Part shown: piece by piece, positions 1 through 8,500 of the stretch | Layout: the number at the start of each line of letters is the position of its first letter | Position numbering within the stretch: position 1 is the stretch's first letter | Assembly: GCA_017455565.1 (NCBI GenBank) | Contig: JAFSZV010000006.1 | Coordinates: forward strand, 1-34,618 | Source of the DNA: Clostridia bacterium | Lineage (GTDB): Bacteria; Bacillota; Clostridia; Oscillospirales; Butyricicoccaceae | Length of the DNA: 34,618 bases | Direction of reading: 5' to 3' | Notes under the pieces: generated by a model | The model's input: only the letters and a program-made list of their open reading frames with translations | Told to the model about the DNA's origin: nothing | Database searches by the model: none | Position numbers and translations under genes: made by a program

Positions 1-520
1 CCTAAAGAAGAACCAGACCAGCATCAGCCAGGACATCGAGGAAAAGATTCTTTCGATGTACGCCAAGGGTATGACCACAGGGGACATTGAAACCCATATC
101 CGGGATATCTACGGCATAGAGGTCTCGGATACGACGGTGAGCCGGATCACGGACAAAATACTCCCCATCGCTAAGGAGTGGCAGCAGCGGCCCCTGGAGC
201 CGATTTACGCAGTGGTGTTTCTGGACGCCATTCACTACCATGTCCGCAGCGAGGGGCAGATTATCAAGAAGGCCGTGTATATCGCCATCGGCATTGATCT
301 GGATGGCAAGAAGGACGTTCTCGGCATGTGGGTGGGCGAAAACGAGAGCGCGAAGTTCTGGGCGACGGTGCTCAACAGCATGAAAAATCGTGGCGTTGAG
401 GATATTTTCATTGCCTGTACGGACAACCTGACCGGTTTTGCCGCGGCGATTGAAGCGGTGTTCCCCGAACCGAGATTCAGAACCCGCAAAACAAAAACGG
501 CGCGAACTGTCAATACATGA
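1..520 (+). pseudogene. IS256-family (mutator type) transposase, partial and broken
   Basis: The reading frame is already open at base 2, so the 5' part lies outside the window. The visible protein has the catalytic-core layout of IS256/mutator DDE transposases: a helical region with SDTTVSRITDKIL, then VVFLDAIHYHVR (first catalytic Asp) and ACTDNLTGF (second Asp). The family normally continues AVFPETEIQN. Here AVFPE is followed by PRFRT because one A is missing near base 469. In the shifted frame the bases still read TEIQN for a few codons, then homology stops near 489 and the frame ends at 518-520. The third acidic residue and the C-terminus are therefore gone. Seen: motifs, deletion and truncation. 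Inferred: a dead remnant of a longer element. Confidence 0.85.
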
Positions 521-540
521 CAGCCGCGCCGCTTTGTTTT
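488..540. terminator. Long imperfect hairpin after the transposase remnant
   Basis: The outer arms AAAAC...CGGCGCG (from 488) and CGCGCCG...GTTTT (to 540) pair around an inner stem CTGTC (507-511) / GACAG (519-523). The 3' arm ends in a T-rich tract, so a rho-independent terminator for rightward transcripts is plausible. It starts where transposase homology stops, so it could also be the end of whatever cut the element. Confidence 0.5.
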
Positions 541-631
541 ATCCTCCGTCTGCCTGCGTGGTCGGAGGGAATTGCCGACGTACCGCGTCAATTCCAAGCA
601 AAAACAATTGCGGCTATTTTTGCTTTCCGGG

Positions 632-660
632 TTGCCTTATCTCACAATTTGAGTTATAAT
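632..660 (+). promoter_or_regulatory. Sigma-A promoter with candidate operator for the XRE gene
   Basis: A -35 box TTGCCT (632-637) is separated by 17 bases from a perfect -10 box TATAAT (655-660). Inside the spacer, CTCACAATTTGAG (641-653) is an imperfect palindrome with CTCA/TGAG ends. A repressor bound there would block RNA polymerase, so autoregulation by the XRE protein is a reasonable inference. Confidence 0.72.
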
Positions 661-689
661 GAAGTCAACCCAAATTGGAGGTCGATACG

Positions 690-1043
690 ATGAAAGAAGT
701 GGGTAAACGATTGAAGGCGCTTCGGGAGAGCATCGGTCTGCCCCAGGCGAAGCTGGCCGAGGCCATCGGCTCCACGCAGTCCAGCATCAACCGCTATGAG
801 AACGGACAATCCGGCGTGCCGATCCCGCTGCTTCGCCGCTATGCGGATTACTTCGATGTGTCGTTGGATTACATCTTTGCCCGGACGGATCAACCGCAGG
901 GGACGACCTACGAGTTCAAGCCCAAGTACACGCCGGAGAAGGAAGAAATGCGCCGTTTCATTGAAATGTGCTTTGATCCCCAATCTCCCATGAACGGAAA
1001 GCTGAAAGAAACACTGTTGAGAATGATGGAGGGGGAGGAGTAA
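690..1043 (+). CDS. XRE-family (Cro/CI-type) transcriptional repressor
   Basis: 117 residues. The N-terminal half is a Cro/CI helix-turn-helix: VGKRLKALRESIG, then LAEAIGSTQSSINRYENG, where the QSSINRYE segment is the recognition helix, then YADYFDVSLDYIFAR, typical of the family. The C-terminal 45 residues are charged, without a recognised domain (no peptidase), so this is not a LexA-like cleavable repressor. The ATG at 690 follows GGAGG (677-681) with good spacing; an in-frame TTG at 675 overlaps the ribosome site and is less likely. The gene sits behind a strong promoter with a candidate operator and is followed 23 bases later by a recombinase remnant. That repressor-recombinase pairing is common in integrated elements. 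What it regulates cannot be read from the sequence. Confidence 0.88.
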   Translation: MKEVGKRLKALRESIGLPQAKLAEAIGSTQSSINRYENGQSGVPIPLLRRYADYFDVSLDYIFARTDQPQGTTYEFKPKYTPEKEEMRRFIEMCFDPQSPMNGKLKETLLRMMEGEE

Positions 1044-1066
1044 CCGCCGCGAAGGGAGGCGAGAGT

Positions 1067-1366
1067 ATGATTATCGTCTGGAAGCTGGACCGCTTTGCCC
1101 GGAACCGCTATGACAGCGCCCGATATAAAGCGGCGCTGAAAAAGAACGGCGTCAAGGTGGTGTCCGCTACCGAGGTCATTTCCGAGGGCGCGGAGGGTAT
1201 CATTGAGGATTTGGTTGTCAGCGAAACCATGAAGATGGTGATGGACGATGCCACCATAGAAGCCATTGTCTCCATGCTCATGGACTTGCAGGACAGGGAG
1301 AATGTCAACCTCCTGCTGTACGAGCAGCAGTTGCGGGAAACCAACACAGCTATTCAAAACCTCTGA
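1067..1366 (+). pseudogene. Large serine recombinase, internally deleted remnant
   Basis: 99 codons. The first ~45 residues (IVWKLDRFARNRYDSARYK, then VVSATEVISEGAEGII) match the second half of the resolvase catalytic domain of large serine recombinases. The frame then jumps directly to EDLVVSETMKMVMDDATIEA, followed by a coiled-coil-like stretch ending LYEQQLRETNTAIQNL, as in the C-terminal part of the same proteins. The catalytic serine segment, the rest of the catalytic domain, the recombinase DNA-binding domain and the zinc ribbon are missing. A ribosome site (GGGAGG) precedes the ATG, so a short protein could be made, but it could not catalyse strand exchange. Seen: the two fused segments. 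Inferred: internal deletion of a once-complete recombinase of a mobile element. Confidence 0.8.
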
Positions 1367-1432
1367 CGATCTCAACGCCGCGCTTGCAGAACAAAAAACG
1401 GGTTCGAATTTGAATTGCTCTGTTGCACCATC

Positions 1433-1473
1433 GAAGCCACCTCTTTTGCCTGAGCGGCAAAAGAGGTGGCTTC
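1433..1473. terminator. Perfect 18-bp hairpin, terminator-like, repeat family member
   Basis: GAAGCCACCTCTTTTGCC (1433-1450) pairs without mismatch with GGCAAAAGAGGTGGCTTC (1456-1473) around a 5-base loop. No strong T-tract follows on either strand. The core CCTCTTTTG/CAAAAGAGG recurs in hairpins at 9767-9806 and 12319-12352. It separates the recombinase remnant from the carB promoter. Confidence 0.65.
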
Positions 1474-1541
1474 GCACTTTTGGGAAAATACGGCGCTTTT
1501 TGGTTATCCGTGTGTTTTTTCTGTGCGGCGCCTCTTTTTTC

Positions 1542-1570
1542 TTGACAAAGGGTGTTGTTTATGCTATACC
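1542..1570 (+). promoter_or_regulatory. Sigma-A promoter of carB
   Basis: TTGACA (1542-1547), a 17-base spacer and TATACC (1565-1570). Transcription would start a few bases downstream and produce a leader of about 150 bases containing the PyrR attenuator. Confidence 0.8.
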
Positions 1571-1580
1571 AATAAAGGTA

Positions 1581-1680
1581 ATTCTTTAAGGCGGTACAGA
1601 GAGACCGGCAAGAATGAGTAAAGTGAAATGTTGTTCCGAAAGGTACTCTTATGTCTTGCCGAAGAGGCAAGTTTTTTTTT
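1581..1680 (+). promoter_or_regulatory. PyrR-binding attenuator in the carB leader
   Basis: The leader has the three parts of a Gram-positive pyr attenuator. The PyrR-binding stem-loop closes with ATTCTT (1581-1586) / AAGAAT (1610-1615), has an inner GGT/ACC pairing and a loop ACAGAGAG; CTTTAA and CAGAGAG are the conserved elements. A terminator follows at 1655-1680. CGGCAAG (1606-1612) in the binding stem can instead pair with CTTGCCG (1655-1661) of the terminator, forming an antiterminator. From family knowledge, PyrR with UMP bound stabilises the first stem, frees the terminator and shuts off carB. The pyrC leader at 28366-28482 has the same design. Confidence 0.85.
1655..1680 (+). terminator. 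Rho-independent terminator of the carB attenuator
   Basis: CTTGCC (1655-1660), loop GAAGA, GGCAAG (1666-1671), followed by nine T residues. It ends 45 bases before the carB start and forms when PyrR prevents the antiterminator. Confidence 0.85.
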
Positions 1681-1725
1681 GCGCCGCTTTTGATTTGCGG
1701 AAAGTTGTGAAATGGAGGACAGAAG

Positions 1726-4700
1726 ATGGCAAAACGTACAGATATCAAGAAGATCCTGATTATTGGCTCCGGCCCCATTGTGATAGGGCAGGCGGCGGAA
1801 TTTGACTATGCGGGCACCCAGGCATGTATCGCGCTGAAAGAAGAGGGATATGAAGTCGTGCTTGTAAACTCCAATCCTGCGACGATCATGACCGATACGA
1901 CAATGGCCGACAAGGTGTATATGGAGCCGCTGACGCTGGAATATGTGGCAAAGATCCTTCGCTATGAGCGGCCGGACGCGATCATTCCCGGCCTCGGAGG
2001 CCAGACCGGCCTGAATCTTGCGATCCAGCTTGAGAAAAAAGGCGTATTGCGGGAATGCGGAGTCGAGCTACTCGGAACGAGCAGCTCGAGCATAGAGCGC
2101 GCGGAAGACAGGGAGCTTTTCAAAGAGCTCTGCCAGAAGATCGGCGAGCCCGTTATCCCGTCCCAGATAACCTATTCCGTTGAAGAGGCGCTGAAAGCGG
2201 CGGAAAAGATCGGCTATCCCGTCGTCCTGCGCCCCGCGTTCACCCTCGGCGGAACGGGCGGCGGCTTTGCGAACGACGCGGCGGAGCTTGTTGAGATCGG
2301 CACAAACGCATTCAAGCTTTCCCCCGTGCATCAGGTATTGATAGAGAAAAGCGTAAAAGGGTATAAGGAAATTGAGTTTGAAGTTATGCGTGACGCCAAC
2401 GATACCGCGATCACGATCTGCGGCATGGAGAATGTGGATCCCGTCGGCGTTCACACGGGCGACTCTGTTGTTGTAGCGCCAATCATGACGTTGAACGACC
2501 ATGACCTCAAGATGCTGAACGACAGCGCGCTGAAAATTATCCGCGAACTCAAAATAGAGGGCGGCTGCAACGTGCAGTTTGCACTCAATCCGAACTCCTC
2601 GGAGTATTTTCTGATTGAGGTCAATCCGCGCGTATCGAGGAGCTCGGCGCTTGCTTCAAAGGCGAGCGGATATCCCATCGCAAGGGTCACAGCCAAGATC
2701 GCGGTGGGCATGGCGCTTGAGGATATCCCCATTGCCAATACGACCGCCCGATTTGAGCCGTCGCTCGATTATGTGGTGGCGAAGCTGCCGCGCTTCCCGT
2801 TCGATAAATTCCCGACCGCATCCAATACGCTCGGCACACAGATGAAAGCGACGGGCGAGGTTATGGGCATCGGCATGACGCTGGAAGAGTGCCTCCTGAA
2901 ATCCGTGCGTTCCCTGGAGATCGGCACCTGTCATCTGACCATGCCGAAGTTTGCGGGCATGACGGCGGGGGAGATCATGGAATATTTGAAGGAATTCCGC
3001 TCGGACGGCATTTTTGCCGTCGCGGAGCTTCTGAGAAAAGGCGTCGGCATTGACGAGATCCACAAGATTACGATGATCACGCCGTATTTCCTCGAGACGA
3101 TCAAGCGGATCGTGGATTTTGAACCCGTTATCGAAGCGCATCCCAACGACGCGGAGGTGCTCAAAGCAGCGAAAAAGATGGGCTTCAGCGATCAGTTTAT
3201 TGCGCTCTTGTGGAAAACGGGGGAGGCTGATGTTTTTGCGCTCCGCCGGAAAAACGGGCTGATGCCAGCCTATAAAATGGTAGACACCTGCCACACAAAC
3301 GCATATATCCCGTATTTCTACTCCACTTATCATGCGGAAAATGAAAGCAGACTGGGCGACATGAAAAAAATGCTCGTTCTCGGGGCGGGTCCCATCCGGA
3401 TCGGCCAGGGCATAGAGTTTGATTATTCTACGGTACATGCGGTTTCGACGATCAAAAAGGCGGGCTATGAGGCCATCATCATAAACAACAATCCCGAGAC
3501 TGTTTCGACGGATTATACCGCGGCGGATAAGCTCTATTTTGAGCCGCTCACGGTCGAGGATGTGCTGAATGTCGTTGCGTTTGAAAATCCGGAAGGCGTG
3601 ATCGCGTCGCTGGGCGGACAGACGGCGATCAATCTCGCGGCGCCGCTTGAAGCACGCGGCGTTGACATTATAGGCACAAACTGCCAGGCGATCGAGCGCG
3701 CCGAAGACCGGGACCTGTTTGAAAAGATGATAGATGAGCTGGAGATTCCGCATCCCAGGGGAGAGGCCGTCACAAATATTGAAGACGGCGTGCGCGTCGC
3801 GAAGGAGATTGGTTATCCCGTCCTCGTGCGCCCGAGCTTCGTTCTCGGCGGCAGAGCGATGGAAATCGTGGCCGATGAGGAGATGCTCCGCCATTATTTA
3901 AGGACAGCCGTTGAGATCGACGAGGACAAACCCGTTCTCGTTGATCAGTATATCGGAGGCAAGGAAGTTGAGATCGACGCTATCTGCGACGGACATGACG
4001 TTTTCGTTCCCGGCATCATGGAGCTTGTGGAGCGTACCGGCATCCACTCGGGAGACAGTATCAGCGTATATCCGGCATTCAGCATCAGCAACAAGGTCAA
4101 AGGAACGATCCTCACGTATGCGAAAAAGCTCGGTCTCGGCATCGGGATCGTGGGCCTTTACAACATTCAGTTCATCGTGGATAAAAACGACGACGTCTAT
4201 ATCATCGAGGTCAATCCCCGTTCGTCGAGAACCGTTCCGTTTCTCTCGAAAGCAACGGGCTACAGCCTTGCCGATATCGCCACCGAGGTCATCCTGGGCA
4301 AGAGCCTCAAGGAGCAGGGGATTTTTGACCTCTATCTTCCGGAAAGGGCGCGGCATTATGTAAAAGTGCCGGTTTTTTCCTTCTCAAAGATACGCGGCCT
4401 CGACACTTACCTTTCTCCGGAAATGAAATCGACAGGCGAGGCCATCGGGTATGACGCAAAGCTCAACAGGGCGATGTATAAGGCACTTCAGGCGTCGGGC
4501 ATGAAGATGGTGGATTACGGAACGGTCTTCGTCACCCTCGCGAATGAAACAAAAGAGGAGGCTCTGCCCCTGATCAGGCGATTCTATGAGCTCGGCTTCA
4601 ATATTGAGGCGACCGAGGGCACTGCGAATTTCCTGAAAGAACACGGAATCCGCACGAGGATCAAGAAAAAACTGAGCGACGGCAGCGACGAGATCCTCGA

Positions 4701-4899
4701 TTCTATCCGTGCCGGATATGTAAGCTATATTATCAACACCCGCGCGGTTTTTTCCGGTCTACATCATGACGACGGAGCCTTCATCCGCCGATGCGCGGTG
4801 GAAAACGGCGTCACGACGTTTACATCGCTCGATACGGTGCGTATCGTGCTCGACGTAATTGAAGAGATCACAAACAGGATATCCACGATCGACGCGTAA
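1726..4899 (+). CDS. carB: Carbamoyl-phosphate synthase large subunit
   Basis: 1057 residues, the normal full length. The protein makes carbamoyl phosphate from bicarbonate, ammonia channelled from the CarA glutaminase, and two ATP. The duplicated architecture is visible: an N-terminal half opening ILIIGSGPIVIGQAAEFDYAG, a second half opening MLVLGAGPIRIGQGIEFDYS near residue 547, each with an ATP-grasp domain (FLIEVNPRVSRSSALASKA; YIIEVNPRSSRTVPFLSKA), and a C-terminal MGS-like allosteric domain from about residue 930. The ATG is preceded by GGAGG (1714-1718). The gene has its own promoter and PyrR attenuator, so it belongs to the pyrimidine regulon. carA is not adjacent: upstream is mobile-element debris and downstream a terminator. 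The glutaminase subunit must be encoded elsewhere or have been lost. Confidence 0.98.
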   Translation: MAKRTDIKKILIIGSGPIVIGQAAEFDYAGTQACIALKEEGYEVVLVNSNPATIMTDTTMADKVYMEPLTLEYVAKILRYERPDAIIPGLGGQTGLNLAIQLEKKGVLRECGVELLGTSSSSIERAEDRELFKELCQKIGEPVIPSQITYSVEEALKAAEKIGYPVVLRPAFTLGGTGGGFANDAAELVEIGTNAFKLSPVHQVLIEKSVKGYKEIEFEVMRDANDTAITICGMENVDPVGVHTGDSVVVAPIMTLNDHDLKMLNDSALKIIRELKIEGGCNVQFALNPNSSEYFLIEVNPRVSRSSALASKASGYPIARVTAKIAVGMALEDIPIANTTARFEPSLDYVVAKLPRFPFDKFPTASNTLGTQMKATGEVMGIGMTLEECLLKSVRSLEIGTCHLTMPKFAGMTAGEIMEYLKEFRSDGIFAVAELLRKGVGIDEIHKITMITPYFLETIKRIVDFEPVIEAHPNDAEVLKAAKKMGFSDQFIALLWKTGEADVFALRRKNGLMPAYKMVDTCHTNAYIPYFYSTYHAENESRLGDMKKMLVLGAGPIRIGQGIEFDYSTVHAVSTIKKAGYEAIIINNNPETVSTDYTAADKLYFEPLTVEDVLNVVAFENPEGVIASLGGQTAINLAAPLEARGVDIIGTNCQAIERAEDRDLFEKMIDELEIPHPRGEAVTNIEDGVRVAKEIGYPVLVRPSFVLGGRAMEIVADEEMLRHYLRTAVEIDEDKPVLVDQYIGGKEVEIDAICDGHDVFVPGIMELVERTGIHSGDSISVYPAFSISNKVKGTILTYAKKLGLGIGIVGLYNIQFIVDKNDDVYIIEVNPRSSRTVPFLSKATGYSLADIATEVILGKSLKEQGIFDLYLPERARHYVKVPVFSFSKIRGLDTYLSPEMKSTGEAIGYDAKLNRAMYKALQASGMKMVDYGTVFVTLANETKEEALPLIRRFYELGFNIEATEGTANFLKEHGIRTRIKKKLSDGSDEILDSIRAGYVSYIINTRAVFSGLHHDDGAFIRRCAVENGVTTFTSLDTVRIVLDVIEEITNRISTIDA

Positions 4900-5007
4900 G
4901 GCCGGTTTCGGAGGATGGTTTCTGTTTGAAACCGCTTGACTTCCTGCGGGATAAGGTCCAAAAACAGAATATTTGTCATTAAACAAACGATCTGATCTAT
5001 ACTTTGT

Positions 5008-5038
5008 AAAAAAGCGCCGGTTTTTCCGGCGCTTTTTT
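5008..5038. terminator. Terminator of carB, symmetric
   Basis: AAAAAAGCGCCGG (5008-5020), loop TTTTT, CCGGCGCTTTTTT (5026-5038). The stem is flanked by A and T runs, so it can act on both strands. Confidence 0.92.
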
Positions 5039-5107
5039 ATTAGTTAAGGCAACACCGCACAGAAAAACGGTGGTGCAAATGAGCGCAGAGAGTGATATAC
5101 GTTACGC

Positions 5108-5392
5108 ATGAACAAACAACTGAGTCTGTCCGCCTTCACCGACGAGCTGGCACAAGTGCGGACAAAGAAAAAAGAGTTTCTGGAATAAATCAATCGCATC
5201 ATTCCGTGGGGAGCGTGAATCGCACGCATTCAGCAGTTCTATTACAAAGGAGAGCGCGGCAACAAGCCCTACGATCTGGAATTGATGCTGGTCTGCGTCA
5301 GGCTGCGGCATGTGGCCGGATCACAGTGGGGCAACAAAAAGTATATGAGCATGAAGCACTTGGAGGCAATGGACGTCTCCCTCGCCGGTTGA
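5108..5392 (+). pseudogene. IS5-like transposase N-terminal remnant with in-frame stops
   Basis: From ATG 5108 the frame reads MNKQLSLSAFTDELAQVRTK, the start of IS5-group transposases, then a TAA at 5186-5188, INRIIPWGA, a TGA at 5216-5218, and IQQFYYKGERGNKPYDLELM, again typical of the family N-terminus. After that the similarity fades; the frame runs on through KKYMSMKHLEAMD to a stop at 5390. The catalytic domain is absent. Two stops, divergence and truncation show a long-dead element. The family assignment rests on remembered N-terminal motifs only. Confidence 0.6.
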
Positions 5393-5469
5393 CTTCACTC
5401 ATAGGGGCTCCAAACAAATTTGCGCAATTTTCTTGACACTACCTTTAAAGAATAACTGAAAAAATTGAT

Positions 5470-5497
5470 TGACAGAAAAACTCCGTACACTATAATA
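5470..5497 (+). promoter_or_regulatory. Strong sigma-A promoter of the surface-protein gene
   Basis: Perfect TTGACA (5470-5475) and perfect TATAAT (5492-5497), spacer 16 bases. It leaves a leader of about 80 bases before the ATG at 5584. Two consensus boxes suggest high expression. Confidence 0.85.
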
Positions 5498-5583
5498 CGA
5501 AAGGATTCGTGTAATCCGTTTGTGTTCCGTTTGTCTTTAATAAAATCCCAACAGGATTTTTATAAATGCAGGAGGAGATAAGC

Positions 5584-8500
5584 ATGAAGAAAACCCGGTT
5601 TTTTGCCATTGCACTGGCGCTTTTGATGCTGCTTCAGGCGGCGCCGACAGCGGCACTTGCGGTTGACGGCGGCAACGGTGACGATGCGGACCCCGTGACG
5701 CATGACGGCAAGGTTTACGTCGCCGACACCGAGGACGAAGAACTGGACGAGGACGATCCGTCGCTGTATGACAGCGGCACTTACACCCGTGCGGATATGG
5801 ACAGTGCGGACGAGTACCTCACCAAGCAGTTTGACTGGTCGAATGCCGGAAAGTCCGAGGGCGTGATCACCTTCAAAACCAAGCTGAATGTGGACAGCCT
5901 GAATGATCAAACGGCGCTGTATGCCTTCACGCCCTGCTGCGGACACGGATTCACGAAGGATATTGCCAAAAGAAATTTGGAATATCTGCTGGATGCCTAT
6001 GATCGGGTGGATGTGATTACGGTCACGGGAGAAAGACAGGAGAACAGCGACGATCGTCCTTTTTCAACTTACATAACTACTTACAGCGACATTCACATCG
6101 TGGAAAATGTGGGACAGGATACCGATGAAGACGGGAAAGCTGATTATCTCAATCTGCTCGACGGCGACTATACCGGCGACGGTTGGGGCGGTTTCCAGGG
6201 GATCCCCACAACTAACTGGGATTATGCCGGCAACCATTTTATGCGCAGCCTGTATACCGGCCTGTATGCCTATCTGGCAGGCATGGACGATGCCATGGCA
6301 CTGGAATCCAACCCCGCTCAGACGCTGACCGTGCCTGTGCGCGATCCGGCGGCGATCTACGTTTCTTTTGACGGTATTTTAGGCAGCGGCGCAATCGCGC
6401 TGACGCCGGATCTTAAACACAATTGGCTCATCACGCTCGGCGTCCCCTATGAGTGGGATGGGACCTGCACGAATCATTCCCTCACGTATCCCGACATTCA
6501 ATACGATTGCTGGGGCCTTCTCTATGACTACCGCATGAACAAAAAATACTTTTCTGTCGGTCTTGATAGCACGGGAAGGTTTAAAGAGCCGGGGTTCTGG
6601 TATTCCCCGATGGAAGAGGGAGACGGCATCAACAGTGTGACCGACGGTTCCCTGCACTATCGGATGTGGAACGAGATCATTGCGATGGCAAATCCCTCCC
6701 TGCTGGGGGAAATGGACGAGATTACGATCGACGGTATCCCCAACGATACCCTGTGGCACGGAGAAACGCGGACGCTTTATGATGCTGCCACAGGAACCGG
6801 CTATTTGGTGAAGTATGGAATGCAGAATTATTTTTTAAGGGATAATCAGGATTATTATTTCGATTATGCCTACGACAGCACCTTTGCCGAAGTCGGGGTC
6901 CCGGTCAAGGGAATTACACTGACCGACAAGCTTTCGAATTATTTTAAGATCAGCGAGGGAGCCCAGATCGAGTGGGAGGCCGATCCCGCCGACGGCGCGG
7001 AGGTCAGATACACCATCAATGAAGAAACGAGCATTGTTACCTTTAATATCGATGAGTACAAGGCAGGCACCGAGCTGACCATCAGAATCCACGTTGCGGT
7101 GGATACGGAGGCCGGCGGAGTCAACCGCTGGGTCGATACCAACGAATCGGCAGAGCTGACCGTTGACCTGGGCGACGGCAAGGAGAAAGAATACAAGATC
7201 ACCTCGCCCAAGGCCCACCTGGAGCGGCGGGATATCGCCGTCACCAAGACTTGGAGCGACGCGGGCGAGAACGCTTATCGTCCCGATAGTATCACTTTCC
7301 GCCTGTATGCCGACGGTGCGGAAGTTGACAGCCGCACGGTCACAGCTACTGACGGGTGGAGCTGTACGTTCCAAGCTGTCCCGATTTATGATGAGAATGG
7401 CAATGAGATCACCTACACGGTAGAAGAAGACACGCTGACGGGCTATAATACGACCGTTACCGAAACCGCAGACGGCGTCTGGGAAGTAACCAACGAGACC
7501 ATCCGGCGGGATATCACCGTCACCAAGATCTGGAACGACGACGGCGAGAGTAATTACCGCCCTGAAAGCGTCACTTTCCGTTTGTATGCAAACGATGAGG
7601 AAGTGGATCATTGTACTGTTACCGCCGGGGATAAATGGATCTGTGTTTTTGAAGATCTGCCCGTTTATCGTAACGGCGAAGAGATTACCTACACGGTAGA
7701 AGAAGACACGATGACGGGCTATAATACGACCGTTACCGAAACCGCAGACGGCGTCTGGGAAGTGACCAACGAGACCATTCGGTGCAGCATCACCGTCGCC
7801 AAGACCTGGGACGATGATAACAATCGCGACGGCGTCCGTCCGCAGAGCATTACCATTCATTTGATGGACGGCACCACGGAGGTTGCCAGCCAGGTAGTCA
7901 GCGAAGCGGACGGTTGGGAATGGACTTTCGAGAATCTGCCCGTGTACCGCGACGGCGTAGAGATCGTCTATACGATCATCGAAGACTCGGTTGCCGGCTA
8001 CGAGGCCGAGATCAACGGTTTTGACGTTACCAATACCCACGAGATCGAAACGATAACCATCGAAGGCACAAAAACCTGGGACGATGATAACAACCGCGAC
8101 GGCGTCCGTCCGCAGAGCATTACCATCCATTTGATGGACGGCACCACGGAGGTTGCCAGCCAGACCGTGACAGAAGAAGATGAGTGGAAGTGGAGCTTCA
8201 CCGATCTGCCCAAGTATGATGACGGCGAGGAGATCGAATATACGATCACTGAGGAAGCGGTGAATGCCTATACTACTACGATCAACGGTTTTGACGTTAC
8301 CAATACCCATGAGATCGCAAAGCGCAGCATTGAGGTCACCAAGGTTTGGGAGGGCAATGGCAGAAATCGCCCGAACCACGTTACGATCCGCCTGTATGCC
8401 GATGGGGAAGAGCTTGAACATGTGGAGATCGGCGCACAGGACGATTGGACTTACGTCTTCGAAGATTTGTATGTGTATAACAATGGCGAAGAGATCGTTT

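Noticed and set aside
2656..3894. Open frame antisense to carB
   Set aside because: His/Arg-rich composition typical of a shadow frame; carB is certain.
5393..5454. Possible IS end (minus strand GGTAGTGTCAAGAAAA)
   Set aside because: Looks like a transposon terminus, but no matching opposite end or target duplication was found.
5584..7224. Surface-protein N-terminal region as a von Willebrand A or peptidase domain
   Set aside because: No DxSxS MIDAS motif and no clear catalytic Cys-His-Asp set, so no family was assigned.
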